Notes: generated from the letters alone by a model not told the origin. DNA of 64,000 nucleotides from Alistipes sp. (GCA_017936685.1 JAGBFA010000015.1:62001-126000), one strand, 5' to 3'; shown: positions 25,891-35,871, counted from the stretch's first letter. Numbers and translations: made by a program.

Positions 25891-28723
25891 GACCTTTCAG
25901 CACGAGATAGCCGAGCGGCTCTACGACAAGTATGGCGACGACATTTCATCGTTGCACATACTCTTTCCGTCGCGGCGCGCCCGTCTGTTTTTCAACGACG
26001 CACTGGCCTCGGTCGCGACACGTCCGCTGTGGCAGCCCCAATGGCTGACGATCGACGATCTGATCGAAGAGATAACGGGCTTGCATAAGGCCGACAAGAT
26101 ACGCCTTATCACCGAGTTATACAAGATATACGCAGAGTATCACCCCTACGAGACTTTCGACAAGTTCTACTTCTGGGGCGAGATGCTGCTCGCCGACTTC
26201 GACATGATCGACAAATACATGATCGACGCCGACATGCTGCTGCGCAACATCGAACAGATCAAGGAGCTCGAAACCGACGTGTCGTATCTGACGCCCGAAC
26301 AGATGAAGATCATATCGTTCTGGGGCAGTTTCGGCGACGAGACCAACCTATCGGACGAGAAACGCAAGTTCTTGAATATCTGGCGCACGCTCCCTGCTAT
26401 CTACCACCGCTTCCACCTACGGCTGCAAGACTTGGGCATAGCATACGCAGGCATGGCCTACCGGCAGGCGGCCGAGATGATATCGCGTGGGGAGGCAGCA
26501 ACCGACCCGACGCGCCGCTATGTCGTGGCCGGATTCAATGCCCTGTCGCGAAGCGAGAAGGCGTTGTTCAGACACCTCGAATCCAACTGCCGCAGCATAG
26601 AGTTTCTGTGGGACTACGACTCCTACTATGTCGACCGCAAAGAGCACGAGGCGGGCATGTTCCTGCGCGAAAACCTGTCGATGTTCAAGCCCGGCATGGA
26701 TATCTCACACGACAATCTCACCGCCACACCCAAGGAGTTTACGGCCGTTGCATGCGCATCGAATGCCGTACAATGCAAATATGTCGCAGAGATACTCTCC
26801 TCGCTGCCGCGCGAGGAGATGGACAAGCGCACGGCCGTGGTGCTGACCGACGAAAACCTGCTCGTACCGCTTCTATACTCTTTGCCGCAGTCTATCGAAG
26901 AGGTTAATGTGACGATGGGTTATCCGTTGAAACTGACGCTCATATATTCATTCATCGAACGTCTCATAGAGCTGCAATCGCACTGCCGCCGCAAGGCCGA
27001 CGACACGGTATTTTACCATGCCGATGTCACAGGAATACTGTCGCACCCCTACATTACGGAGTGCTGCGGAGATGCGGCTGCGGAGATATACGACCACATC
27101 ACACGCAACAGGATCATATCGGTGCGCGCATCGTTGTTCGCAGAGAACGAGATATTGAGCAGAATATTCTCTTCTGCAACCGGTTGGCAGGCTCTATCTC
27201 AATACCTGCTCGACGCTATCGAGATGCTCGTTGCGGCAATAGGCCACAGCGACGACAAGAGCATCGCCGAGTACATGGCACTGGCGCACGAAGAGATAGG
27301 TAAGCTCGCCAACTCGCTGCTCCTATGCGATATAGAGCTGTCCGACAAGACATACGTTTCGCTGCTGCGCCGCCACCTGCAAAACATACGCATTCCATAC
27401 GAGGGCGAACCGCTCAACGGCATTCAGGTGATGGGTATCTTGGAGACCCGAAACATCGATTTCGACAACGTTATAATCCTCTCGATGACCGATGCCACAT
27501 TCCCGGGCGACAGGACATCGCAGCCCTCGTTCATACCCTACAACCTGCGGGCGGCCTACGGACTGCCCACACCCGAGCACCACGAGGGTGTCTACGCCTA
27601 CTACTTCTACCGGCTTATCGAACGCGCACGCCGCGTCTACATGATGTACTGTTCGCGCGCCGACGAGAAGAGCACCGGCGAGCAGAGCCGCTACATCTAC
27701 CAGCTCGCATACGAATCGCCGTTCGACATACGGCAGCTATCCGTCGGTGTCGATGTCAACATCGACGACGAGACCTCGATCACCGTAAGCAAGAGCGACG
27801 GGATAATGGAGCGGCTGAAACGCTACCTCGACCCCGCCGCCGACGGCAAGCTGTCGCCGACGGCTCTGTTCCGCTACGTGCAATGCCCGCTGAAATTCTA
27901 TTTCGCCTCGGTAGCCCGACTGAAAACCTCCGACGAGGTGAGCGACGAGATCGACGCGCTGACGTTCGGCAATATCCTGCACGAAGCCATGTTCGATCTC
28001 TACAAACCGCTCGCAGGCATCGAGCACCCCGCAGATAGGATCGAAGCCCTCAGAAAGGGAAACGCCATAGAGCAGGCCGTAGACGGTGCCGTCGGGCGCA
28101 TATATCTGCAAACGGACAAGCCTCAGCGAGAGGACTACACCGGCAACACACTGCTGGTAAAGGATATCGTCTCGAAATATATCCGCCGCGGCATAATGCG
28201 CTACGATGCCCTCAACGGCAACTTCGCAATCGTCGGACTGGAACAGGACGTCGAATACCGCTTCCCGCTCGACAGCCGTCGCAGCGTGGCACTGGCCGGA
28301 CGCGCCGACCGCATCGACTCGCTCGACGGCGGTGCGCTGCGCATCATCGACTACAAGAGCGGCAACACCCCGCATCTCGATTTCAACGGCATCGACTCGC
28401 TGTTCAACGGCAAGGCCGAAGAGCGCATATCCAACATCTTCCAGACGCTGCTCTACTCAATGATACTCTATCGCACGCAAAACCGCGAATCGGTGCCGAC
28501 GCTCTTCTATGCGGGCAAGATGCACCGCGACGACTACTCGCCGCTGATCGTCGATCGCTCGGCCGGCCGCACCGTCGACCGATATTCGGAGTATGCCGAG
28601 GCATTCGAGCAGGCGTTGGGCGATACGCTGCGCACACTCTTCGATAAGGATACGCCGTTCACGCAGTGCGACGACGAAAACACATGCCGCTATTGCGACT
28701 TCAAAACGATATGCAAGCGATGA
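25883..28723 (+). CDS. addB: AddB-like subunit of a helicase-nuclease, PD-(D/E)XK family with Fe-S cluster
   Basis: A 946-residue protein of the AddB/RecB-like family. The N-terminus (HILFPSRRARLFFNDALA) is the degenerate helicase-like part, and the C-terminus is a PD-(D/E)XK nuclease: FGNILHEAMF, RADRIDSLDGGALRIIDYKSG (Asp and Lys of the active site) and FQTLLYSMIL. Four Cys fit the AddB iron-sulfur cluster: Cys668 (YVQCPLKFYF) and Cys935, Cys938, Cys944 near the end. It forms a complex with the AddA-like subunit encoded next (start and stop overlap as ATGA) and resects double-strand breaks for RecA-dependent repair. The gene is complete. Bacteroidetes use AddAB-type enzymes in place of RecBCD. 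Confidence 0.85.
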   Translation: MSKTFQHEIAERLYDKYGDDISSLHILFPSRRARLFFNDALASVATRPLWQPQWLTIDDLIEEITGLHKADKIRLITELYKIYAEYHPYETFDKFYFWGEMLLADFDMIDKYMIDADMLLRNIEQIKELETDVSYLTPEQMKIISFWGSFGDETNLSDEKRKFLNIWRTLPAIYHRFHLRLQDLGIAYAGMAYRQAAEMISRGEAATDPTRRYVVAGFNALSRSEKALFRHLESNCRSIEFLWDYDSYYVDRKEHEAGMFLRENLSMFKPGMDISHDNLTATPKEFTAVACASNAVQCKYVAEILSSLPREEMDKRTAVVLTDENLLVPLLYSLPQSIEEVNVTMGYPLKLTLIYSFIERLIELQSHCRRKADDTVFYHADVTGILSHPYITECCGDAAAEIYDHITRNRIISVRASLFAENEILSRIFSSATGWQALSQYLLDAIEMLVAAIGHSDDKSIAEYMALAHEEIGKLANSLLLCDIELSDKTYVSLLRRHLQNIRIPYEGEPLNGIQVMGILETRNIDFDNVIILSMTDATFPGDRTSQPSFIPYNLRAAYGLPTPEHHEGVYAYYFYRLIERARRVYMMYCSRADEKSTGEQSRYIYQLAYESPFDIRQLSVGVDVNIDDETSITVSKSDGIMERLKRYLDPAADGKLSPTALFRYVQCPLKFYFASVARLKTSDEVSDEIDALTFGNILHEAMFDLYKPLAGIEHPADRIEALRKGNAIEQAVDGAVGRIYLQTDKPQREDYTGNTLLVKDIVSKYIRRGIMRYDALNGNFAIVGLEQDVEYRFPLDSRRSVALAGRADRIDSLDGGALRIIDYKSGNTPHLDFNGIDSLFNGKAEERISNIFQTLLYSMILYRTQNRESVPTLFYAGKMHRDDYSPLIVDRSAGRTVDRYSEYAEAFEQALGDTLRTLFDKDTPFTQCDDENTCRYCDFKTICKR

Positions 28724-31700
28724 TACGGGCTAAAATACTCAATGCAAGTGCAGGATCGGGCAAGACCTATCAGCTGGCATACAAATATGTCCGCGACGTG
28801 GTGGAACGTCCCGATCTCTATCGCAACATCTTGGCCGTCACCTTCACCAACAAGGCCACCGAAGAGATGAAGTCGCGCATATTGCGCGAAATAGATCTGC
28901 TCGCGTCGGGGCGCAAGAGTGCGTATCTCGCCTCACTCTGCAAAGAGCTGTCGCTCGCAGAGGCCACGGTGCGTCGTCGCGCCACGGAGGCTCGCACACG
29001 CATACTGCACGACTACTCGCGATTTACCGTGCTGACCATCGACCGCTTCTTCCAGCGCATCATACGCGCATTCATCAAGGAGTTAGGCATCGACCTCAAC
29101 TACAACATCGAATTGGAAACGGAGAGCCTGCTGGCCAAAAGTGCAGATTCCTTAATAGAGGAGATACTCGACGACAAGGAGCTGGAACGCTGGCTGACGG
29201 ATTATGCGCAGGAGCGCATCGAGAACGACAGACGATGGGACGTGCGCGACGACATACTGTCGCTGGGAGCCGAGCTGTTCAAGGAGCGCGGCAAGGAGAT
29301 GATCCGCTACGGGCAGGACAAAGAGTCGCTGCGCAAAATAGTCGATGCCATGTATGCCCGCAGCCAGGCCACCAAACGTGAGTTGGCAGCTACGGCCGCC
29401 GAGATGCTCGGCATAATGTCGCAAGCGGGCGTCGGTCCGGGCGATTTCAAAGGCAAGAGCCGCAGTTTCGCCTACGCCATACCGCGATATGCAGCCGGCG
29501 AGCTGCTCGCTCCGACTGCGACGCTACGCAAGGCCGCGCTCGATGCCGAGGAGTGGTGCAGCAAGGATTCGCCAGCCGCAGCCCGCGCCATAGCTCCCGA
29601 GCTGCGCATGCGGCTCGAACGGCTGTGCGACATCTACGACGACAATGTCTCGCAATGGAACTCCACCGATCTCGTCCGCGAGAACTATCGCAGCTTCGCA
29701 CTTTTAGGCGACCTCTACCGCAAGGTCAACGAGGTGTGCCAGAGCGAGAACATCATGGTGCTCAACGAGACCAAATACGTATTGTCGCGCTTCATCAACG
29801 GCGACAACGCCCCGTTCATCTACGAAAAGATAGGCAACCGCTACGAGCGTTTCATGATCGACGAGTTTCAGGACACGTCGGTCAAGGAGTGGGAGAACTT
29901 CCTGCCGCTGCTGCTCAATGCCATGTCGCAGAGCGAGGAGATCTCGGTACTGATCGTGGGCGACATCAAGCAGTCGATCTACCGCTGGCGCGGCGGCGAC
30001 TGGCGGCTGTTGCAGAGCGGTGCCGCCAAGTCGCTCGGCAGGGACAACTGCCTTATCGTGCCGCTTACGTCGAACTACCGAAGTCGTCCGGCAATTGTCA
30101 GCTTCAACAACGAGATCATGCGCCGCGTAGTCGATGCGGACAACGCCTGCCTCAACGCCATGCTCGCCGAAGCGCATTCTACGCACGCCATCGGCGACGA
30201 CACGTTCGCCTCGCTGCACGACACCCTCGCGCAGGCATATACCGATCTGTCGCAAACGCCGCAGCGGAGCGACGGAGGGCCGGGATACGTCCGCGTGGAG
30301 ATATACGACAAGCGGAGCGACGCTCCCATAATCGAGGCCATAGAGGGTGCCGTGGCTCGCGGCTACCGTTACAGCGACATACTCATACTCGTGCGCGGCG
30401 GCAACGACGGTTTGAAAGCCGCGCGGCTGCTCTTCGACTACAAGCATTCGCGCTACGGTTCGTCGGCCGAAGCGGGATTCAACGTCATGACGCAGGACGC
30501 CCTCGTTTTAGGCCGATCGGACATCGTATGTTTCATCGTCGCCGTACTCCGCCTCACGGCCGATCAGCGGCTGAGTATCGAACGCGCCGTTTACAACCGC
30601 TATCTCGGCCGCAATGTCGACACGCCTCTGAGCGACGAGGAACAGGAGTTCCTGCGCCGCACGGCACAACTCTCGCCCGAAGAGGCGTTCGAGAATATCG
30701 TCATGCGCTACAAGCTCAACGAGCGGCTCGACCGCATAGCCTATCTGCAAGCCATGCACGAGCAGATCATATCGTTCTGCACAAACCGTATAGCCGACAT
30801 ACAGCTATATCTGAAATGGTGGGACGAGCGCGGATCGCAGGAGAAACTGCGTGTCGAGAAGGGCGACAACACGATAGAGATAACCACGATACACAAATCG
30901 AAAGGACTCGAAAAACCGGTCATCATAATACCCTACTGCAACTGGAAAACAGTGCCCGAGATACGGAACCGTCCGATAGTATGGGCACGCGCCGAGGGTG
31001 GCGGAACAGACGGCATAGAGGATTTCCCTGTAATATACAAAAGCACCATGCAGCAGTCGGCATTCTCCAACGACTACTACAAGGAGCTTACATACAATCA
31101 CGTCGATGCCATAAATCTGTTGTACGTGGCACTCACGCGAGCCTCCGAGGAGTTGTACGCTTTCATACCCGAAAATATCGACAAGCGCACCTCTTCGCCG
31201 GGTACGGCCAACACTATCGCCCCGCTGCTTACGGCCGCTCTTGCCGACATGCCGTCGATGCAGCGAAGCGACGACGGACTGGTGTTCACCGCAGGCGTGC
31301 AATCCACTGCCGCCGGCAGCGAAGCCGACCGCACCGCACACGCCGAGGAGCGACTTTTGGCAGACTACCCCACCGCCACGCCGCGGCTGAGGGTCAAGCG
31401 CAGTATGGAGCGTTATTTTGACAACACGCATAAGATGGAGCTGGCACCGCGCAACTACGGCATACTGATGCACCGCGTATTCGAGCAGGCCGCAAGCCGC
31501 GACGACATCATGCTCTCCGTCGAGCGCATGCAAAGCGACGGCATCGTCTCGGCCGAGCAGTGCGACGAGTTGCGCCGCCGCATCGAGCAGGCATTCTGCC
31601 AGGAGGTCGTCAGCGACTGGTTCGGCGGCAGATGGACCGAGATACGCAACGAGAGCGACATCATCATACCGGGCAAAGGTCTCATACGCCGTCCCGACCG

Positions 31701-31887
31701 TGTGATGATCGCCGACGGCAAGGCCGTAGTGGTCGACTACAAGTTCGGAGCCGAGGAGCGGAAACGCCATCTGGCGCAGGTGCGCGACTACGTCGAGCTG
31801 TTGCGCTCGATGGGACGCTACACCTCGGTGGAGGGATACGTATGGTATATAGCCGAATCGAAAATAGTAAGCGTCGAGGAGGGGTAA
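28720..31887 (+). CDS. addA: AddA-like UvrD/Rep helicase-nuclease
   Basis: A 1055-residue superfamily 1 helicase fused to a RecB-type nuclease. The start ATG at 28720 overlaps the AddB-like stop (ATGA). Helicase motifs run in order: Walker A NASAGSGKTYQ (Lys15), motif Ia AVTFTNKATEEMKSRI, motif II IDEFQDTS, motif III/IV VGDIKQSIYRWRGGD, motif V TTIHKSKGLEKPVIIIP and motif VI LLYVALTRASEELY. The C-terminus has RPDRVMIADGKAVVVDYKFG, the Asp...Asp-Tyr-Lys nuclease motif. With AddB it would unwind and degrade broken DNA ends and load RecA. The gene and its partner are intact, which fits a core repair role. Confidence 0.9.
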   Translation: MIRAKILNASAGSGKTYQLAYKYVRDVVERPDLYRNILAVTFTNKATEEMKSRILREIDLLASGRKSAYLASLCKELSLAEATVRRRATEARTRILHDYSRFTVLTIDRFFQRIIRAFIKELGIDLNYNIELETESLLAKSADSLIEEILDDKELERWLTDYAQERIENDRRWDVRDDILSLGAELFKERGKEMIRYGQDKESLRKIVDAMYARSQATKRELAATAAEMLGIMSQAGVGPGDFKGKSRSFAYAIPRYAAGELLAPTATLRKAALDAEEWCSKDSPAAARAIAPELRMRLERLCDIYDDNVSQWNSTDLVRENYRSFALLGDLYRKVNEVCQSENIMVLNETKYVLSRFINGDNAPFIYEKIGNRYERFMIDEFQDTSVKEWENFLPLLLNAMSQSEEISVLIVGDIKQSIYRWRGGDWRLLQSGAAKSLGRDNCLIVPLTSNYRSRPAIVSFNNEIMRRVVDADNACLNAMLAEAHSTHAIGDDTFASLHDTLAQAYTDLSQTPQRSDGGPGYVRVEIYDKRSDAPIIEAIEGAVARGYRYSDILILVRGGNDGLKAARLLFDYKHSRYGSSAEAGFNVMTQDALVLGRSDIVCFIVAVLRLTADQRLSIERAVYNRYLGRNVDTPLSDEEQEFLRRTAQLSPEEAFENIVMRYKLNERLDRIAYLQAMHEQIISFCTNRIADIQLYLKWWDERGSQEKLRVEKGDNTIEITTIHKSKGLEKPVIIIPYCNWKTVPEIRNRPIVWARAEGGGTDGIEDFPVIYKSTMQQSAFSNDYYKELTYNHVDAINLLYVALTRASEELYAFIPENIDKRTSSPGTANTIAPLLTAALADMPSMQRSDDGLVFTAGVQSTAAGSEADRTAHAEERLLADYPTATPRLRVKRSMERYFDNTHKMELAPRNYGILMHRVFEQAASRDDIMLSVERMQSDGIVSAEQCDELRRRIEQAFCQEVVSDWFGGRWTEIRNESDIIIPGKGLIRRPDRVMIADGKAVVVDYKFGAEERKRHLAQVRDYVELLRSMGRYTSVEGYVWYIAESKIVSVEEG

Positions 31888-31948
31888 GACCGAGCGGCGC
31901 ATCTTGCAAATAACATGCGGATTCGTCGCTATGGCACCATATAATTAG

Positions 31949-31956
31949 TATATTTG
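31949..31956 (+). promoter_or_regulatory. -7 box (TATATTTG) of the ABC-kinase-peptidase operon
   Basis: A perfect TATATTTG box ends four bases before the ATG of the ABC transporter gene. Transcription would then begin at or just after the start codon, so the message may be leaderless. No good TTTG lies at the 19-base spacing. Confidence 0.45.
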
Positions 31957-31960
31957 CAAC

Positions 31961-33670
31961 ATGATCTCGAATATATCGGATATCATACCACGTAAGTTTC
32001 GCAAACGCACCATTGGCGTGGTGCTGACGATCTTCATGCGCGCCCTGCTCAACTTCGCAGGACTGGCGGTGCTGGTTCCGATACTCGTGCTGATCCTCGA
32101 CAGCGGCAACATCACGCCGCAGAGCTATCTGGGACGCATATACTACTCTTTGGGATTCGAGTCGCATACATCGTTCACCGTCGCCGTGTGCTCGGCAGTC
32201 ACGCTGTTTACGATCGTCAAATCTCTTCTCTTGATGTGGCTCTACCGCGTCGAGCGCGACTACATACACGCTCTCTACCGCTATCTGTCGGAGCGGCTGT
32301 TCGTCAAATATCACAATCGCGGCATGGCCTTCATCAAAAGCTCCAATTCGGCGATCCTGGCGCGCAACATCAACGTCGTGTCCCTTTCGTTCGTCACGGG
32401 CGTGCTGAAACCCATGGCTTCGATAGCGAGCGAAACACTGCTGCTGCTATTACTCTTCGTTGCAGCGGCCATATATTCTCCGACGGCCGCGCTGCTCATA
32501 ATAGCCATATTCCTGCCTGCGATATGGCTCTACTACCACTTCGTGCGCAACCGCCTCAACCGCTACGGCACCGAGGAGAACCAAGCGCAACGCCGCAAGG
32601 CGCGCACCGTCATCGAGACTCTGCGCGGATATGCCGACATCGAGATCGGCAACGCCTTTCCGCAGATGATGCGCCGCTTCGAAGATGCCATGACGCGCGT
32701 AATACGTGTCAGAGCCAAGAACGCCACCATGGCCATGCTGCCGCAGATATTTACGGAGGTGGGACTGGTCATCGGCATGTCGGCGATAGTCATCGTCAAC
32801 CTCGGACTCGACAGCGACGATCTCAGACTGCTGTTCGGCATATTGGCCGTTGCCGCCATACGGCTCATGCCCTCGGTGCGCAACATCATGTACGGCTGGT
32901 CGTCGATACGCTACAATCTCTACACGATAGATGTGCTGTGCGAAGCCGCAATCGACGAGGAGGATATGCGTTACGACACCTCCGACGACCGATTCCGCTT
33001 CACCCGCAGCATCGAGGTAAGCCATGTATCGTTCCGATTCGACGATGCCGACACCGACACGCTGCACGATCTGTCGCTCACTATCGGCAAGGGCGAGCGC
33101 GTGGGTATTCGCGGCGAGTCGGGTGTAGGCAAGACCACGCTGTTCAATCTGCTGCTGGGCTTCTACTCTCCGACGAGCGGAACCATCACAATCGACGGCG
33201 AGAAGCTCACTGCGGCCAATCGCCGCAAATGGCAGAACACGATAGGCTACGTCTCGCAAAACGTCTTTATAGCCGATTCGACCATAGCAGCCAACATCGC
33301 TCTGGCCGACGATCCCGAATCGATCGACCGGCAGCGTCTCGAACGCGTACTTGCTGCGGCCGATCTCAAACAATTCGTCGACTCGCTGCCCAAGGGTGTC
33401 GACACACCCATAGGCGAAGCAGGCAACCGTCTCTCGGGCGGGCAACGCCAGCGCATAGGCATAGCCCGCGCCCTGTATAAGGATTGCGACGTGTTGTTCT
33501 TCGACGAGGCCACCTCGTCGCTCGACAGCCGCACGGAGGCCAATATCAACGAAGCCATACGTCGGCTGTCGGAGCATAACAGGCAGCTCACGATAGTTGT
33601 CATCGCCCACCGCGAAAGCTCGTTGGAGTATTGCGACCGCATAATCACACTCACCGACAAAAAACAATAA
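31961..33670 (+). CDS. ABC transporter, fused membrane and ATPase domains
   Basis: A 569-residue half-transporter of the exporter type. Six transmembrane helices occupy about residues 17-310 (for example AGLAVLVPILVLIL and LLLLLLFVAAAIY), followed by a complete ATPase: Walker A GESGVGKTT at 385-393, Q-loop YVSQNVF, signature LSGGQRQR, Walker B DVLFFDEATSSLD and H-loop IAHRESS. No peptidase (C39) domain is fused, so it is a lipid/polysaccharide/peptide exporter whose cargo is not fixed by sequence. The HprK-like kinase gene starts five bases after it and the S26-like peptidase gene follows, which suggests joint work on one product. Confidence 0.9.
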   Translation: MISNISDIIPRKFRKRTIGVVLTIFMRALLNFAGLAVLVPILVLILDSGNITPQSYLGRIYYSLGFESHTSFTVAVCSAVTLFTIVKSLLLMWLYRVERDYIHALYRYLSERLFVKYHNRGMAFIKSSNSAILARNINVVSLSFVTGVLKPMASIASETLLLLLLFVAAAIYSPTAALLIIAIFLPAIWLYYHFVRNRLNRYGTEENQAQRRKARTVIETLRGYADIEIGNAFPQMMRRFEDAMTRVIRVRAKNATMAMLPQIFTEVGLVIGMSAIVIVNLGLDSDDLRLLFGILAVAAIRLMPSVRNIMYGWSSIRYNLYTIDVLCEAAIDEEDMRYDTSDDRFRFTRSIEVSHVSFRFDDADTDTLHDLSLTIGKGERVGIRGESGVGKTTLFNLLLGFYSPTSGTITIDGEKLTAANRRKWQNTIGYVSQNVFIADSTIAANIALADDPESIDRQRLERVLAAADLKQFVDSLPKGVDTPIGEAGNRLSGGQRQRIGIARALYKDCDVLFFDEATSSLDSRTEANINEAIRRLSEHNRQLTIVVIAHRESSLEYCDRIITLTDKKQ

Positions 33671-33675
33671 CCGAT

Positions 33676-34569
33676 ATGAACGACTACGTCATAGCCGATC
33701 TGAGAATACGCATCGAAGCCGACGGCAGCGACCTTGCGGCATTGGGACTCGACGGATTCAAACCCTTCGGGCGCGAGGCCGATGCGACGGCCGTGCCCGA
33801 CTGCGTGATGCAACTCGACCGGAGGATCGATGAAGCAGGATTGCACGTAGAAAAAGTATTGAGTACATTCGATTTTTCCGAAGCGCAGGCCGACTGCTCG
33901 TTTTCCGCCACCGACACAGGATATATGTTCCGCATCGTGCGGCGCGCGCAGCCCGAGCGTCCGATCATCTTCCACAAGGCCTTCGGCGAAAACCTTGTCA
34001 TAGGCAACGCCCTATGCAACAAAGATGTCGATCTGTCGCTGCTGCGATTCGGGATATGGATCATGGCCGGCATAGTATTCGTCGAGCACGATGCCATAGC
34101 CATACACTCCTCGGCAATCGTCTATGACGGCAAGGCGGTGCTGTTTCTCGGAGAATCGGGCACGGGCAAAAGCACGCATACACGCCTGTGGCGGGAGAAT
34201 ATCGAAGGGGCACGGCTGCTTAACGACGACTCCCCCATCATACGGCACACCGCCGGCAGTTGTGCCGCTGTATACGGCTCGCCTTGGAGCGGCAAGACAC
34301 CCTGCTACATAGACAAGCACTTCCCCATACGCGCCATCTGTCGTCTGAGTCAGGCTCCGCACAACCGCATACGACGGTTGAGTGCCATCGAGGCCATCGG
34401 CGCACTGCTGCCGTCATGTCCTCCGGCATTCGCTCACGACACGGCTCTGCAAGATGCCATTTGCGCCACACTCAGCCGCATCATAAAGTCGGTGCCGGCA
34501 TATCACTTGGAGTGTCTGCCCGATGCCGATGCCGCACGGCTGTCGTTCAACACAATTTTTGCAGAGTAG
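33676..34569 (+). CDS. HprK-like serine kinase homologue
   Basis: A 297-residue protein whose C-terminal half matches the HPr kinase P-loop fold: EHDAIAIHSSAIVYDGKAVLFLGESGTGKSTHT (Walker A at residues 159-167) and LLNDDSPIIR with the conserved acidic pair. The N-terminal 130 residues resemble those of the HprK-like proteins found next to ABC transporters and peptide-processing genes in Bacteroidetes, not the HprK N-domain of Firmicutes. The C-terminus lacks the HPr-regulating tail. In lasso-peptide clusters, homologues phosphorylate a peptide; here the substrate is unknown. The start at 33676 (MNDYVIADLR) is five bases after the ABC gene; the S26-like gene starts right after its stop. Confidence 0.8.
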   Translation: MNDYVIADLRIRIEADGSDLAALGLDGFKPFGREADATAVPDCVMQLDRRIDEAGLHVEKVLSTFDFSEAQADCSFSATDTGYMFRIVRRAQPERPIIFHKAFGENLVIGNALCNKDVDLSLLRFGIWIMAGIVFVEHDAIAIHSSAIVYDGKAVLFLGESGTGKSTHTRLWRENIEGARLLNDDSPIIRHTAGSCAAVYGSPWSGKTPCYIDKHFPIRAICRLSQAPHNRIRRLSAIEAIGALLPSCPPAFAHDTALQDAICATLSRIIKSVPAYHLECLPDADAARLSFNTIFAE

Positions 34570-35037
34570 ATGATCCCGACACGACACGACAGACTGCTCG
34601 ACAACCTCGAATCGCTTGCAGGCGACGAGGCGTTCGAGATCACCGTCACCGGTTACAGCATGCTGCCCATGCTCGGCCGCGGGCTCGACACGGTCGTAGT
34701 ACGTCCATGTTCGCACGAGGAGCTTGTGGCAGGCCGCATAGTGATGTTCCGCGGCGAAAACCGCCATCTGATCGTTCACCGCATAAAGCGGCGCGACGGC
34801 GACCGCTTCATCATGGCAGGCGACGGCAACTACCGCAAAACCGAGCAGTGCACCACAGGCGACATTGTGGGTATAGTCGACAAGGTGATACGCCGCAACG
34901 GTAAAACGGTCGACTGCACCTCGCGCTCGTGGCGGCTGCGTGAAAGGCTGTGGCTCGCCACACCGGCCATCTGCCGCCGCTACATAACGGCTGTCATGCG
35001 CCGCTGCCTGAATCGAAAAAAACGCAATAACAGATAA
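34570..35037 (+). CDS. S24/S26-like signal peptidase family protein
   Basis: A 155-residue protein of the S24/S26 peptidase fold. The catalytic Ser30 is in TGYSMLPML, and the later boxes are HRIKRRDGDRFIMAGDGN, with a Lys-Arg pair where signal peptidases carry the general-base Lys and the GDGN that replaces the GDN of SPase I. A long basic C-terminal tail (RRYITAVMRRCLNRKKRNNR) may bind membrane or nucleic acid; there is no N-terminal anchor helix. It begins at the base after the kinase stop codon. With the exporter and kinase it forms a three-gene unit that fits maturation and export of a peptide, but no precursor gene is visible. Confidence 0.8.
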   Translation: MIPTRHDRLLDNLESLAGDEAFEITVTGYSMLPMLGRGLDTVVVRPCSHEELVAGRIVMFRGENRHLIVHRIKRRDGDRFIMAGDGNYRKTEQCTTGDIVGIVDKVIRRNGKTVDCTSRSWRLRERLWLATPAICRRYITAVMRRCLNRKKRNNR

Positions 35038-35040
35038 ACT

Positions 35041-35520
35041 ATGGATATAAGAATAGGACACGGTTACGACGTGCACGCTCTTGCCGACGGTTTGCGGCTC
35101 GTACTCGGCGGCATAGAGATCGCCCACACCAAGGGCTGCATAGCCCACTCCGACGGCGATGTGGCCATACATGCCATCTGCGATGCCCTGTTGGGGGCAT
35201 TGGCTCTGGGCGATATAGGCAAGCTGTTTCCCGACTCGTCGGACGAATTCAAGGATATCGACTCGAAGATACTGCTGCGCCGCGTGGCCGACATGATCTC
35301 CGAGCGGGGTTACGCCATAAGCAATGTCGACTGCACCATCGCCATGCAGCGTCCCCGCCTGAGGCCGCATATCGATTCGATGCGCGCGGCACTGGCCGAC
35401 GTCATGGGCATAGGCATCGACCGCGTATCAGTCAAGGCCACCACCACCGAGCATCTCGGCTTCGAAGGCCGCGAAGAGGGTGTTTCCGCCACCGCCGTCG
35501 TGCTGCTGATAAAACAGTAG
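35041..35520 (+). CDS. ispF: 2-C-methyl-D-erythritol 2,4-cyclodiphosphate synthase
   Basis: A 159-residue trimeric enzyme of the MEP (non-mevalonate) isoprenoid pathway, which cyclises CDP-ME 2-phosphate to MEcPP. The zinc ligands Asp10, His12 and His44 are present (GHGYDVH; GDVAIHAICDALLGALALGDIG), with the HSDGD loop, FPDSSDEFKDIDSKILL, the KATTTEHLGFEGREEG segment and the C-terminus. The start is four bases after the S26-like gene stop, so it shares the operon with the ABC-kinase-peptidase genes, though it is a housekeeping function. Confidence 0.97.
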   Translation: MDIRIGHGYDVHALADGLRLVLGGIEIAHTKGCIAHSDGDVAIHAICDALLGALALGDIGKLFPDSSDEFKDIDSKILLRRVADMISERGYAISNVDCTIAMQRPRLRPHIDSMRAALADVMGIGIDRVSVKATTTEHLGFEGREEGVSATAVVLLIKQ

Positions 35521-35541
35521 AACAGAAACATAGGATCAGTA

Positions 35542-35804
35542 ATAAATTCCGGTAGAGAGAAATTTAGCAACGAGAGATTCTCACGTCGCGGTCTATGACC
35601 GCTCCTCAGAATGACAGTCCCGACGTATCATTCTGAACGCAGTGAAGAATCTGGTTATGGTAAACAAGGTCTATTGTTCTCACACATCGTCCCCAACCAG
35701 ATTCTTCGTTTCGCGTTGCTCCACTCAGAATGACAGAAAACTGTCACTCCGAGGGAGGGCGTATGCCCGACCGTGGGAGTCTCCACCTCTCCGCCGGAAT
35801 ATAT
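35542..35804. repeat. Composite REP-like block, copy 2 (reverse of the block at 17751)
   Basis: The block is bounded by ATAAATTCCGG and CCGGAATATAT. It contains the units GAGATTCTCACGTC, variable hairpin GCGGTC-TAT-GACCGC, TCCTCAGAATGACAG, then GTATCATTCTGAACGCAGTGAAGAATCTGGTT, CAACCAGATTCTTCG...CTCAGAATGACAG, and CTGTCACTCCGAGG with hairpin GGGC-GTAT-GCCC before CGTGGGAGTCTCC. It fills most of the gap after ispF and has no coding sign. Confidence 0.8.
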
Positions 35805-35828
35805 GATTGATCCGAAATATATAAATCT

Positions 35829-35871
35829 AAAAGTTGCAATCCGCATTCGAATAATGCGGATTGCAACTTTT
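35829..35871 (+). terminator. Long hairpin, terminator-like
   Basis: A perfect 19-bp inverted repeat (AAAAGTTGCAATCCGCATT and its complement) with a five-base loop is flanked by A and T runs, so it can act in both directions. It stands between the ispF transcript and the der 3'-end array. Confidence 0.75.
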
